Shown here: one piece after another, positions 26,301-37,257 of the stretch
How the letters are laid out: every line of letters begins with the position of its first letter
How positions within the stretch are numbered: position 1 is the first letter of the stretch
Assembly: GCA_029582165.1 (NCBI GenBank)
Contig: CM055871.1
Location: 7,943,501 to 8,007,500, forward strand
DNA length: 64,000 nt
DNA from: Portulaca oleracea
Taxonomy: Eukaryota > Streptophyta > Magnoliopsida > Caryophyllales > Portulacaceae
Direction of reading: 5' to 3'
The notes under the pieces: generated by a model
Databases searched by the model: none
Told to the model about the DNA's origin: nothing
What the model saw: the letters and a program-made list of their open reading frames with translations, nothing else
Position numbers and translations under genes: made by a program

Positions 26301-29300
26301 ACATTTGAATGTTGAAATGGCATTTGATTTGAAGCTACCATCTGTCTTTGCTCCTACAAAGTTCAAAAGCATCATTTCGTAGGAGGTTGATGTTAGGATA
26401 GCATAATGAAAGACGTTGAATTAATAAGAATCTTCTTTTCTTCTTTATTATTATTTAGTTTTTTGCTTTTCACAAGTAGAAGTTAAATAAGATACACATT
26501 CCAATGTAACGGGACACCAAGGACGTTGGTAGAAATCTAGCTCAGAAGGGCAGTATTGCAGCCTCCAGATACTACAAAGCAAGATATATCCAGAAACCAA
26601 TAGAAACCCAAAACCCCTATGGATGCTAGCATACAAACTTTTGCTGGTGAGAATTATATTATGATGTGAATTAGTGGTGCAAAGATCTGAAGAAGCAGTG
26701 ACCTTCATGTAATATTGTACTATATTAATAGCTACAGATGCCAAGCAAGCAGCAGAGACAGAGATCTACACTATGCTGTGAACTAGTGGTACCAAGATCA
26801 GAAAAAACGATGATTGCCATGTACTCCCTTCGTCCCAAATTAATTGACACTTTGACAAAATCTTGACCGTTAATTACTCACGAGTCACAATGAGTTACAA
26901 TATGAAATTACCGTCATTAGAAATATACTTTACTAAAAATTACAATGGAGGTAATTTCATATTGTAACTCATTATAATTTGTGAATAATTAACGGTCAAA
27001 ATTTAGTCAAAATGTCAATTAATTTGGGACGGAGGGAGTAATATATTAATAGCCACAGATAGTAAGCAAGCAGCAGAGGCAGAGGTTCAGGCTTCACTCT
27101 TACATGTTCAAATTCTGAGGCCCAACCACTAGGACCATGCTCCTGCTCAAATGAGTTAACCCAAGCATTTGGACCAAAATGCTCAGCATTATGCTGTCTA
27201 TACTCAGAAACCCATCCATCAGCAACAGGAGCAACTGGAGGAGGCATAGCTTGTGCCTCATTCCAGTAATCCTCCATCTCCCTGACCATACCAGGCAAAG
27301 GCCCCTTCATCTTGATATCCTTGTCAATGTCCAGAGAACAAAGCAATGCATCAACCTGGGGAAAAAAGATAGATGAATGATGGGTACCTGAATATTCCAA
27401 AGCCGCACAATTATGCATTTAAGCGTAAATGCTCATACACAAAACAAGACTATATTGTACATAATGTGTGTGTGCAGTAGGACCAAGACTAGTTGCAAAA
27501 CAATAAAGTGTGCACTCCATTTCTCTCCAAACTCAAACCCCACTGCACACGCAGTTTCATATTAGTACTCTGGGATAGCATTCAGATCATGTGCTAATAG
27601 ATAAATATTTATAATTTTGCTTATATGTAATCGGCCAATAGATATTAATAACAGAATAAAAAGATCAGATGCTTAGGGGGGGGGGGGGGGGGGAACCTGT
27701 CATATGCTTAGGAAAATGCCAAAGCCGATGTTAATTGATGATTGCTTTAAATAAAATTGCATCCACTTTCAATCTCATCAATGATCACTCTTCATGCTAA
27801 TATTGGTTTTTCTATAATGCACTATTCATTTATAGCATATTATCCCAGTTCTTTATATAGGATGGATAGGGTGAAGGAGGCTACAGTTCAACAACTAGTG
27901 TTTCGTTGTACCTCTACCCATTGGCATTTGACATTTGTGCAATCCCTGAACAATTGGGAAAAGGACAACATTTGTAGGATGGATGTGGTGATTTTGCATG
28001 AGTGCAAAAATGAGATTGTCGGATGGATATGGTGGTAACTCTCTCTCCCCTCCAATATCAAGCCAGTAAAAGCCTCTAGTAACTGTTGTCCACAGTGGGA
28101 AATAAACTGAGAAGGCGGTATCATGGAAATTCATGGCATGAGGAACTCCTTCAGTCCTTGACAAACTTGATCATGGTAACCAGGGCCACAGCCTCAGCAG
28201 CAGCCCTTCCAGTGGGATCTAGCATAGTGATCCAGGGGTCAATCAGTCTTTTGGCTAAAGAAAGGGTAAGATTGTTCCATAAGCATGGTTTTAAAATGTA
28301 GTCATTCTGTGACAGAATAACCGCATCAGAAAGGTTTTAGATGGGTGAATCATGTTTTCACCCAGTGTCATGAAATGGAATTGTCGTATGAGAAAACTTT
28401 CCTATGCGGCATCCAAAACAGCATTTTGAATCCCTGAACCTACTTAACGTCACCTGAAATTTCACCCATTGTATATTACTAATGCAAAATCTGAGGTTGA
28501 GTTTCAAGAGAAGAATGTTTGCACTCTAAGGCCATAGCGGGTGGTGCACATATGATCCTGCTTCTAAAGTACCTCTGCAGGTTTGTGTACCCATGAGAGA
28601 CATTCATTTAATTTATCCAATTGTTCCGATAGATATCAATTCTTGATCATATTAATCATTTTTTCATCTTCTAAGCCGCAATAAAATAGTAGTTTTTTCC
28701 TGTATGTAGGGCAAAAGTGGTAACAATGCATGAAAAGGGAGGAAAACCTGGGCATTAATGAAGTCTTCGCTCTTGTCCGCAAAAAAATGCCGAGCCATGA
28801 TGCTGCTTCGATCCCGTATACATTGTTTGTCACCTTTAGTTAAACCCAATACAGGCAGTGCCGTGGGTCGCAAAGGAACACCATTACGGCTACTATCAAC
28901 AAAAGAGTGCAAAAAACTTGACAATATCGTTTGTGGTGATCCTGCATAGCAGCATATTAATCAGCTTGCAGAATTATGTAGAAAGTAAAAAGATACGCTT
29001 AACCTTGAGGGTAATAATTATCCTTGCTAGAAAATTCCGACTTTTTATCACCCTTAGGCACCACACCCCAACTATACAGCCTGTTCATACTTTCAAAGAT
29101 GAATTTTAAAGAAGACAATAGTTACCATTTAAAGCTTGGGGTTGTGAAGGAAGTGCCTGATTATAAATGTGGCTGGACGGAAGATCAGGAGTTTGCAAGG
29201 GATGTATTTCACTCCAAGCTTGTGCAAGATCACCATGACCAGCAGTACGGAAGCCATTTAGAAAAGATGAGTCCTGAAATCAGATACTATAGTCCTTTAA

Positions 29301-31053
29301 TGACCATAAAACAGCATTATGTATGAATCTATCACATTATCACCAATTACATAGACAAAATGCAACACCTGGCCACTGGATAGCTGATAGTCTGACTCCA
29401 AACCAGGAAGAGTTACTAGCTGCGTATTAGAGTTTGCGTAGCTGCTGGAACCAAGGGAAGTTGCTGTAGGAATCTCCTTTAGCCTTTCCTGTTGGGGATA
29501 CGATAGTGGATATAATTAGAAAACACAAAATAATATCCAAAAGACATTATGCGCTCATTCTCTGCCACAAACGTATATAAATGATCAACATTAGTGCAAC
29601 TGCAAAGAGCATAGTATCATAATCAAAGAACCACAACCTCATGTTGCCACATGCTACTAATCAAAGATACATCCACAGTTCTATGGCCATGAATAATTGA
29701 AGGCACACTGACTAGGGCCTACAATTTTACTAAGTCTTGGGGCAAGGACATTAGCAAGCATTTTATACATGATTCCCAATAAGCTAATGGCCCTAAATTA
29801 CTTGATATCATCCATTCCTACTACTCTAAGAAGCAAGCTGCGGAAAGTAGTCTTCGGACCTTTCTCGAAGACGACATGCCAATCAATTCCCCCCCCCCCC
29901 CCCCATGAAAATCCAACACTTCTGTAGAAAAGCAAAGTTATGTCCATCACACCTGGAGCTTTATCACAGGATCAAAAGCATATACTGAAACTCAGAAATC
30001 GATCCAACGACGAAGTGATTACCAAAGAAAGCTGAAATTGATAAAAAGCAATCACTAGACCTCAATATATGGTCGCAACACAAAATTAGGTTGTGAATCG
30101 CAAATAAAAATCCACAACAGGATCAAACGCAGATACTGAAACTCAAAAGTCGGTACACGGACGGAGTGGTTACCAAAGAAAAGCTGAAATGGATAAACAG
30201 CAATCACTGGACCTCAATATATGGTCGCAACACAAAATTAGGTTGTGAACCGCAGAAACAAATTCACAACAGGATCAAAAACAGATACTGGAACTCAGAA
30301 ATCGATAGAATTACGAAGTGATTACCAAAGAAAAGCTGAAATTGATAAAAAGCAAAATCAATGGACCTCAATATATGGTCGCAACGCAAAATTAGGTTGT
30401 GAATCGCACCACAAACTCACAACAGGATCAAAATCATATACTGAAACTCAGAAATCGACAGAACGACGAAGTGATTACCAAAGAAAAGCTGAATTTGATA
30501 AAAAGCAATCACTGGACCTCAATATAAGGTAGCGACTCACAAACAAAAATCCACAACAGTATCAAAAGCAGATACTGAAACTCAGAAATCAACAGAATTA
30601 CGAAGCGACTACCAAAGAAAAGCTGAAATTGATAAACAGCAATCACTGGACCTCAATATATGGTCGCAACGCAAAATTAGGTAGCGAATTGCAAACAAAA
30701 ATCCAAAACAGGATCAAAATCATACACTGAAACTCAGAAATCGATAGAACGACAAAGTGACTACCAAACAAAAGCTGAATTCGACAAAACCCTCGATATA
30801 TGATTGCGAATCGCAAACAAAAACTCACAGCATGATCAAAATCACATACCGAAACTCAGAAATCGATCGAACACGAAGTGATCATCAAAGAAAACCTGAA
30901 ATCGATGATAATAAACAAAAAACGGCGACGAACCTGAGTTTTGGAAGATGAGCCGATGAGAGAGTTAGCGAGAACACCAAGAGGATTGGAAGCAGAAGAA
31001 GAGCCAGGAACTGCACAAGCTGCTCCTCCAGTAACCAAGTCTCGCATCGCCAT
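17325..31053 (-). CDS. PEX5: PEX5, peroxisomal targeting signal 1 receptor
   Basis: Cycling cytosolic receptor that binds C-terminal PTS1 (SKL-type) cargo and docks at PEX13/PEX14; in plants it also carries PEX7 and PTS2 cargo. Fifteen exons: 30934-31053, 29369-29488, 29126-29273, 28748-28941, 27104-27355, 26234-26353, 23737-23904, 22590-22768, 21840-22080, 21413-21497, 20516-20625, 18945-19169, 18024-18089, 17816-17910, 17325-17403. All junctions are GT-AG and phases agree, giving 733 aa (Arabidopsis 728). N-terminus MAMRDLVTGGAACAVPGSSS includes Cys13, the likely ubiquitination site. The PEX7-binding region is around CIRDRSSIMARHFFAD. Nine WxxxF/Y motifs have their Trp at 242, 259, 272, 352, 366, 382, 400, 412 and 428. 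TPR repeats fill about 450-705 (GWRLLGIAHAENDDDQQAIA ... AWANMGISYANQGMY). The C-terminus is QKEFPL. Introns are large and repeat-filled. The gene looks fully functional and is convergent with SWI3B. Confidence 0.96.
17461..17767. mobile_element. MITE in the last intron of PEX5
   Basis: A copy of the AAAATTGGATTCTAAT family (compare 16061-16600), ends gaaaattggatta and the inverted ggaaaattggattc. It fills most of the 412-bp intron between exons 14 and 15 and leaves both splice sites intact. Confidence 0.6.
22166..22180. repeat. C15 homopolymer in PEX5 intron 8
   Basis: Fifteen consecutive C, followed by aaacccccttc. Similar runs in other PEX5 introns are G18 at 27676-27693 and C16 at 29889-29904. 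Lengths may be unreliable in the assembly. Confidence 0.9.
24086..24252. mobile_element. Short MITE in PEX5 intron 7
   Basis: Bounded by CTATGTTACTCC and the inverted cagtaacatag. It is the reverse-oriented relative of 14179-14363 in SWI3B intron 4. Confidence 0.55.
26824..27038. mobile_element. Stowaway MITE in PEX5 intron 5
   Basis: Ends CTCCCTTCGTCCCAAATTAA and the inverted CTCCCTCCGTCCCAAATTAA, TA on each side (26822-26823 and 27039-27040), 215 bp. Arms are nearly identical, so the transcript can form a long hairpin. It ends 65 bp from exon 5. Confidence 0.85.
29940..30930. repeat. Minisatellite, ~152-bp unit, in PEX5 intron 1
   Basis: Seven head-to-tail copies marked by ctcagaaatcgat-like words at 29991, 30143, 30294, 30447, 30580, 30733 and 30855. 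Spacings are 152, 151, 153, 133, 153 and 122 bp, so two units are shortened. Each copy also holds gaagtgattaccaaagaaaa and tcactggacctcaatatatg. It occupies about two thirds of the intron and begins 4 bp from exon 1. Short open frames across it are artefacts of the period. Confidence 0.9.
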
Positions 31054-31301
31054 GGCTTCTCTTTCTCTTTCTTCTCTCTCTCTCTTCTCAATCCACAAGT
31101 ATGGAGTCTCTCTCTCTGTTTCCTCTGCAGCCGCGAGCGAAGGTCCCACCGTCCTCTACACCGCTGCTTAGTTGTTAGTGCTTCCTATCGTAGTCTTCTC
31201 GCCAACCGTCCATTTTTATACCTTTCTTTATTACTTATTTCAACAACACATTTTTCAAGACGGATAGGGGAAATTTCAATTGCAAAGACCTATGTTATTT
31301 A

Positions 31302-31562
31302 CTCTACTTTTCATATTAATTGTCATTTTTTTTTTTTTACTTTCACACTCTCCAATATCATCCATTAATTGAAAATTTCTTATATAATATGTTATTAATA
31401 ATTGTAATATTATACTTTCATAATAGTATTTTTCATTTCAAATCTAATGGTGGTAATTTTATGTAGCAACTTATTATATATATTGATAAATTTATGGTCA
31501 AAATTTTTGAAATTTAACTATACAATTTCCAAAGACGACAGTTAATATAGAACGGTAGGAGT
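31302..31562. mobile_element. Stowaway-like MITE upstream of PEX5
   Basis: A 261-bp copy of the ~260-bp Stowaway family with TA at 31300-31301 and 31563-31564. Ends are ctctacttttcatattaatt and the inverted ctcctaccgttctatattaa. It is about 250 bp upstream of the PEX5 start codon. Confidence 0.7.
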
Positions 31563-31597
31563 ATAATTTCTTATATACTTCATCTGTTCCATATTAA

Positions 31598-31877
31598 GGC
31601 TACGTTCTTTAATAGGGTTGTCTACGATATGGCGCGGTGCGGTGGGTGTGGTGGAATTGTAGTGGGTTGTGGTGGGTTTTGTTTTTAATAATTGTAAATT
31701 GTATTGGTAACGTGAAAAAGTAATTGGAAAAAGTGAGATGAAAAAATAATTGGAAAAATGTGAAAAAAAGTAATTGGAAAAAGTTGATTGTGGTTGGTTG
31801 TGGTAAATTGTGGTGGATTGGTATGTTATGGTGAGTTGTGGCACCGCATCCAGCCAGCCGCATAAAAGAACATGGTC
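31598..31877. mobile_element. Tourist-like MITE nested in a Stowaway-like sequence
   Basis: A 280-bp element, ends GGCTACGTTCTTT and the inverted GACCATGTTCTTTTATGCGG, TAA on both sides (31595-31597, 31878-31880). The flanks (ctgttccatattaa / taattgtaataattttaact) rejoin into the start of a Stowaway copy, so the Tourist element inserted into it. Member of the GTTCTTTT family also seen at 33345, 40256, 47166 and 48028. Confidence 0.75.
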
Positions 31878-32305
31878 TAATTGTAATAATTTTAACTTTT
31901 ACAGTTTCAAATATCACTCTTTTATTGATAATTTCTTACATTATATATACTCCCTTCATTTTTATTTAAATGTCATCTGAATAATTATATTAAAAACTTT
32001 AATCGCTAATATCTTGCAGTACAATATAAGTACTAGTACTTCCCAAAAATTCGGAAGTCTATAAATTATAATAGGAATCATTGTGGGTCCCACGAAATAA
32101 AATCACGGGAGTGATTATAGGGAAATCGACCAATCACAACATAAAAAATATAATTTTTTCTATTTTCTATTTTTTTATTTTCAATCCGGATTTTATTTTA
32201 AAATTAAAAATAAACAAAAAGTATCACTAATCTTTAATTGCTTTGAACTCTGAATTAAAATGATGTTGGTGCAAATAACAGTAATTATTTTGGTGTTGCC
32301 TAAAA

Positions 32306-32663
32306 AAGGATTATTGGATGATAATACACTGAACTTTAGGGGTATTGGACAATAATGCACTGAACTTTTTTTTGGACTCTAATACACTGAACTTTGAGGG
32401 TATTGGACAATAATGCACTCAAACCAATTCATCTGGTGGTTGACGCGGTGACTGTCCTACTTTGAGATGTCATTTTTCTATTTTTTCAGAAAAAATTTTG
32501 CCGTGTAAGAAAGTACACATAAGCAAGATGACTAATATATTTTTTTTTTAAAAAAAAATAGAAACACGACACCTCAAGGTAAGACAGCCACCGCGTCAAC
32601 CACCAGCTAAATTGGTCTGAATGCATTATTGTCTAATACCCTCAAAGTTCAGTGTATTAGAGT
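32306..32663. mobile_element. Mutator-like MITE, right-truncated copy
   Basis: Starts aaggattattggatgataat and carries the inverted ttcagtgtattagag near its right side. It is related to the complete copy at 40966-41370. The outermost right end is missing, replaced by a poly-A stretch. Flanking 31881-32305 and 32664-33126 are AT-rich with no gene seen. Confidence 0.6.
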
Positions 32664-33126
32664 AAAAAAAAAAAAAAGTTCAATTCAATTTTAAGTTTAA
32701 ACTAAGAATGAATATATTAAGTTTAAAATAAGAATGAATAAAATTAGTTGAACCGAACCAAATAAATCGAATACTTTTGAACGTTATTTCTATACTATAC
32801 TAGTCTACTACTCTCGATCTATTTGAATAAACCGAATAAGAATCGAGTAACTGAATAAAACCTTATTCGGTATTTTTTATATTTTCAACCGAATAAAACA
32901 AAATCCTTGAACCAAAAAACGAATAAACCATTTAATTCAATTTGGTTCAATTTTCAATTTATTCGATTCCAAAACGAGTAATGCGCACAACCCTATCAAT
33001 CAATGTCCCGGGTTTCTTGGATAAATCATCCACCTACTCCATAGCCATTCTCCCTAAACTAAAAAAGTAAAAACAAAGCTCAACAAGGAAGTTTGCTTTA
33101 CTCTATTTCAATCCAAGTACAGTGCT

Positions 33127-33470
33127 ACCCTATTCTTTTCTGTGATTAGAACAATGGTCGGTAAAGTGTGATTAGTGATTACGGTTGAGTTAGTAAAGTG
33201 TGGTTAAATTTAATAGATAAAAGTGAAAACAAATGGTTTGGTATGATAAAATTGGTAAGATAAAATTAGTAAAGTATAGTCTGTGCAATTAAATTTAACC
33301 GACCATAAAAAGAACAGGGCCGCATAGAAGAGGGACTTCAATAAGACAGAATTCTTTTATGCGCTAACGCAACTAACCACAACCTACCGCAAATTATCAT
33401 AACCTTTTTACTATTTCCACCGCAACTAATCGTAACGCAATGCAAATGCAGCACAGAAAAGAACGGGGCC
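33127..33470. mobile_element. Two adjacent Tourist-like MITEs
   Basis: First copy about 33127-33321, ends ccctattctttt and the inverted GGCCCTGTTCTTTT. Second copy 33345-33470 (126 bp), ends GACAGAATTCTTTTATGCG and the inverted GGCCCCGTTCTTTTCTG, with TAA at 33342-33344 and 33471-33473. They are separated by 23 bp. Confidence 0.65.
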
Positions 33471-33473
33471 TAA

Positions 33474-34341
33474 GTAGAGTTACTTTTCATAATGTTCCAG
33501 ATGAAGTTCCTAAGGAAGAAAACTCCTTCAAGATGAAGTAAATAAACACCACAATCACTATTTTCATAGGCAGACACCAGCTCTTGGAAGTCAGCAACAC
33601 CAATGGAGAGCATGACAATTCTTGAATATGCAGCAATTTTAACATCCACTTAGTGCAAGCTAACATAGTAGCTAACACCAGTTACACCAATAGAAAGCCT
33701 GACAAGTGACAATACTCAGACTGTCAAACCAAAAGCATGCATAACTTAAGCATAGTTACCGGGAACGCTACATAAGCACGCGATCCGCGTTCCAGGAACA
33801 AGCGTCTGAAGACAAAACTATACTAAATCTGCGTAAAAATTAGTGACCCGGAAAGCGTTGCTTGTAACTATGTGCATACGTACAAAACAGGCGAACACAG
33901 TTGCATGCCCGTCTAGGAAGAGTATCACCAATGGAGCTACAAATGTTGCATCAGACATACTCTAGGTTTCTTTTCAGTTAGCCAGCAACAAAATTGACCA
34001 ACATGATCATTTAATTTCGAGCATCACCAAATTGCTAACCCAATCTGAACAATCGAAATTCTGTCTTTCGACAACTTCGCGTGTCCTGACAAACTGCATC
34101 CCTAGAACTCTACAAGTTACAGTTTCATACTACAAATCAACATTGACACAACAAAAAGAAACGAGAAAGGGACATACATATGTACTGGTTTTTCAGATTG
34201 TGTCATAACACAAGATTACTAGGTGATGTATAAACCAAACATTGTCACTTTTGGATTCTATTTTAGAATCACCAACACAGCATACACAGATTTGCACATA
34301 ACCTCACAGCAATAACTCTTCTTTGTTTCATTAATGCATTA
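33474..34341. other. Intergenic spacer
   Basis: No gene recognised. The part from about 34150 resembles 34700-34860 (gtactggtttttcagattgtgtcataacac), suggesting the duplications behind SG1 once extended this far. Confidence 0.45.
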
Positions 34342-34503
34342 CCTAGACCTGTCAATTCGGGCGGGCAGGCGGTTTCGGGTCAGGTTCGGTAAGGGTCGGT
34401 TTCCGGTCTTTTATGTTTTAGTTTTGGAAATTCCGGGCCTAACCTTACACTTTCGAGCGGGTTTGGGTCGATTTCCGGGTCGGGTCGATTTCTGCCAGCT
34501 CTA
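34342..34503. mobile_element. Short hAT-like MITE, GC-rich
   Basis: Ends TAGACCTGTCAATTCGGG and the inverted TAGAGCTGGCAGAAATCG; the interior is gggtcaggttcgg words. The TAGAGCTGG terminus is shared with the hAT element at 48437-50843. No clear target duplication. Confidence 0.5.
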
Positions 34504-34652
34504 AATAAACCTCTTAAACACAGGGAACAACTACAAACTAACACAAACAAACCAAGTCTGAACCCTTCTTGGCATGCACATACATATATAATCAACACCA
34601 GCAAACGATCTCGACACCAAAAATTACTAAGAAACCCAATATCTATTTATAC

Positions 34653-35785
34653 CTCTCAATTGTTCCAGCCAGCTTTTGTTCTCTCATTCTCCACCATTTG
34701 CGAGAAAGGGACACTTATGTACTGTTTTTAAGATTGTTTCATAACACTAGATTACTATGCTAAACCGAAAATTGTCATTTTCAGATTCTAATTTAGAATC
34801 ACCAATAAAGCACAAAGAGGTTTGCATATACCCTTGCAGGGAACTACTACAAAACTAAGACATATAATCAACCGCAACTAACTAACTCACCACATAAACA
34901 ATCCAACACTAAAGATTACCAAGCAACCCATTTCTATTTCTCCACCTCTCAATTGTTCGACACAGCTTTTGTTGTCTCATCCTCTGCCATTTGCAAAAAG
35001 AACTTTGTAGGGAGCATGTTGTCATCGAAATACCGAGCATATACCCTCGCAGGCAGCAATTTATTTTACTCTTTGCTTCATTAATGCATTGCTAAGAAAC
35101 TCTTAAACACATAGAATCACTACAAAACTAACACATATAATCGACCCCATCAAAAGAACTCATCACTCATCACATAAACAATATCGACACTAAAAATATC
35201 AAGAAACCCAATTCTACTCTACGTCTCAATTGTTCAATGCAGCTTTCGTTCTCTCGTTCTCCGCCATTTGCGAGAACACCTCTGTAGCGAGCATATTGTC
35301 ATCGAAATACCGAGCATATACTCTTGCAGGCAGCAGCAATTTATTTTACTCTTTGCTTCATTAATGCATTGCTAAGAAACTCTTAAACACATAGAATCAC
35401 TACATAACTAACACATATAATCGACCCCAGCAAAAGAACTCATCACTCATCACATAAACAATCTCGACACTAAAAATACCAAGAAACCCAATTCCATTTC
35501 TCTACCTCTCAATTGTTCAACACAGCTTTCGTCTCTCATTCTCCGCCATTTGCGAAAACACCTCTACAGCAAACATGTTGTCATCGAAATACCGGGCATA
35601 TACCCTTGCAGGCAGCAATTTATTTTACTCTTTGCTTCATTAATGCATTGCTAAGAAACTCTTAAACACATATAACCACTACAAAACTAACACATATAAT
35701 CGACCCCATCAAAGAACTCATCACTCATCACATAAACAATCTCGACACTAAAAATACCAAGAAACCCAATTCTATTTTCTACCTC
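34653..35785 (-). pseudogene. Tandem copies of the SG1 3' end
   Basis: Downstream of the SG1 stop codon the last ~33 codons plus ~170 bp of 3' flank are repeated. The marker (t)ctcaattgtt occurs at 34653, 34946, 35223 and 35516, then at 35783 in the real gene; spacings are 293, 277, 293 and 267 bp. On the minus strand the copy ending near 35225 still reads ARYFDDNMLATEVFSQMAEN to a stop in register. The copy near 34948 reads ARYFDDNMLPTKFFLQMAED to the same stop. The copy near 35518 has a 1-base deletion close to its end. The leftmost is only a stub. These probably lie in the SG1 3' UTR or just beyond it. Confidence 0.85.
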
Positions 35786-36862
35786 TCAATTGTTCGATGC
35801 AGCTTTCATTCTCTCGTTCTCCGCCATTTGCGAGAACACCTTTGTCGCGAGCATGTTGTCATCGAAATACCGAGCATACGGGTGTCCCTTGGGCACGAGC
35901 CTCTTATACTGCTCAAACTGCTTCTCCGCCTCGTCCTTCTTCCTAAGCAAAGTGTAGATTATCCCTTGACACAAATACGGCCTGAAATCCCTCGGTTCTT
36001 CCTTCACCAGCTCGCGATAAGTCTTCAACGCCTCGTTGTAATCCCCTTGAATAACCCGAATCTGCGCGATCAATAGCTTGAAATCCCTAACTTCATCCCC
36101 CTTCTTCTCCTTCTTGCATTTCTCCAATGCCTCGTTAATCCTCTTCAAAACCTCATCCAAATCCTTGTTCGAACCTTCCCCCTGCGAAACCGACATTACA
36201 AGCCCATGATAGGCCTCAACACGAAGCGGGTCCTTCTCCAAAATCTCCTCAAACCCGGCTTTCGCCAATTCGGACTCCCCCATGTAGCTGTACATGTGAG
36301 CTCTCAACAATGGCAGCTCGAATTCATCCGGCTCGAGCTCGATCAATCGGTTTATCACCTCCACCGCTTCCGGAAGCTTCCTATTCTTAATCTTGACCTC
36401 CAGTAGAGACTTCAGAGCCTCGACGTCGTCCGGGTGCGAAGACACACGCTCCTCCAGCGACTTCTCCTTCTCTTCGTCGGAAACCGCCGCTTCCTCGCCG
36501 GAAACCTCCACCGTCGGGGCAGGGGCGGCGACGGCGAGCGGCGGCCGGTGGACGAAGCGGGAGAAGAAGATTGCGGCGGCTGCGACGGCGATGCAGAGAG
36601 GGGCTTTGAGGAAGGAGAAGGAGGAGGAGGAGGAGACTGGGTTTAGGGGGTTAGGGTTAGGGTTAGGGTTATGGTTAGGGTTGGATGAAGAAACCCTGAT
36701 TTTGAGGGAGAAAGAGGGATGAAGAGGGCGAGAGGATGACATGGTGTTAAAGGAGAGGGAAGAAATGGGTGTCCCAGAAAAGGAAGAGCGATGGCTGTGT
36801 AAAGAGAGGGGGAGAGAAGAATGCTGCCATTGTTTGCAGCCAAGCTTTGCGAGAGCATCCAT
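35786..36862 (-). CDS. SG1: SLOW GREEN 1-like chloroplast TPR protein
   Basis: Intronless, 358 aa. Residues 1-60 are Ser-rich and basic, like a chloroplast transit peptide. Residues 61-75 are an Asn-Pro repeat (NPNHNPNPNPNPLNP). A hydrophobic stretch at about 84-104 (SFLKAPLCIAVAAAAIFFSR) could be a membrane anchor. An acidic linker follows, then tandem TPR-like helices from about 140 to 330 (LPEAVEVINRLIELEPDEFE; YNEALKTYRELVKEEPRDFR), ending AENERMKAASNN. This matches my memory of the Arabidopsis SG1 family, needed for chloroplast development and greening. The biochemical partner is not visible from sequence. The ATG at 36862 is the first in frame. The upstream region holds a (GAAGGT)n tract. 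The 3' end is tandemly duplicated downstream. Confidence 0.88.
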   Translation of the reverse strand: MDALAKLGCKQWQHSSLPLSLHSHRSSFSGTPISSLSFNTMSSSRPLHPSFSLKIRVSSSNPNHNPNPNPNPLNPVSSSSSFSFLKAPLCIAVAAAAIFFSRFVHRPPLAVAAPAPTVEVSGEEAAVSDEEKEKSLEERVSSHPDDVEALKSLLEVKIKNRKLPEAVEVINRLIELEPDEFELPLLRAHMYSYMGESELAKAGFEEILEKDPLRVEAYHGLVMSVSQGEGSNKDLDEVLKRINEALEKCKKEKKGDEVRDFKLLIAQIRVIQGDYNEALKTYRELVKEEPRDFRPYLCQGIIYTLLRKKDEAEKQFEQYKRLVPKGHPYARYFDDNMLATKVFSQMAENERMKAASNN

Positions 36863-36967
36863 GGCGGTTATTGTTGATGTTTAGGGGGGGGGTTTATCTT
36901 TTAGGGTTTTTAGTGCAGAAGAGCAACTAAAACCCTCGTAGGAAGAAGAAGACGAAGAAGAAGATGA

Positions 36968-36996
36968 TGAAGGTGAAGGTGAAGGTGAAGGTGAAG
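36968..36996. repeat. (GAAGGT)n hexamer tract upstream of SG1
   Basis: About 4.5 units of gaaggt about 110 bp upstream of the SG1 start codon, adjoining a gaagaagaag tract (36940-36965). It may lie in the 5' UTR or promoter. Open frames through it are low-complexity only. Confidence 0.85.
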
Positions 36997-37257
36997 ATGA
37001 ATCCCAAAAATGAAATGAAAACTCCTGAATTTTGGTTGAGTTCGAGACTTGAGAACGTGGGCTTGGGCATGGGCCTGGGCCTGGGCCAAGGGCTTCAAAG
37101 CCCAAAATGAGAAAGCATACATTGTTCTGAATTTTGATCCACATTCTTCATCCCCATCGAAAATGACGGGTCAAAACACATTTTAAGTTTTTGTCTACCT
37201 ATATATTTGTAAATTAAATTGAAAAAATTATATGATTGATTTTTATAACGATAATTA

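Noticed and set aside
29940..30930. CRISPR-like array
   Set aside because: The whole ~152-bp unit repeats with no unique spacers, and the host is a plant nuclear genome.
30245..30951. Open frames with repeated FTTGSKTDTGTQKS-like blocks
   Set aside because: The repetition is the 152-bp minisatellite of PEX5 intron 1 read through; it is intronic and not in a coherent gene.
36393..37144. Plus-strand frames over SG1 and minus-strand SPSPSPSSSSSS frames upstream
   Set aside because: The first are complements of the SG1 coding region; the second are translations of a GAAGGT/GAAGAA simple repeat.
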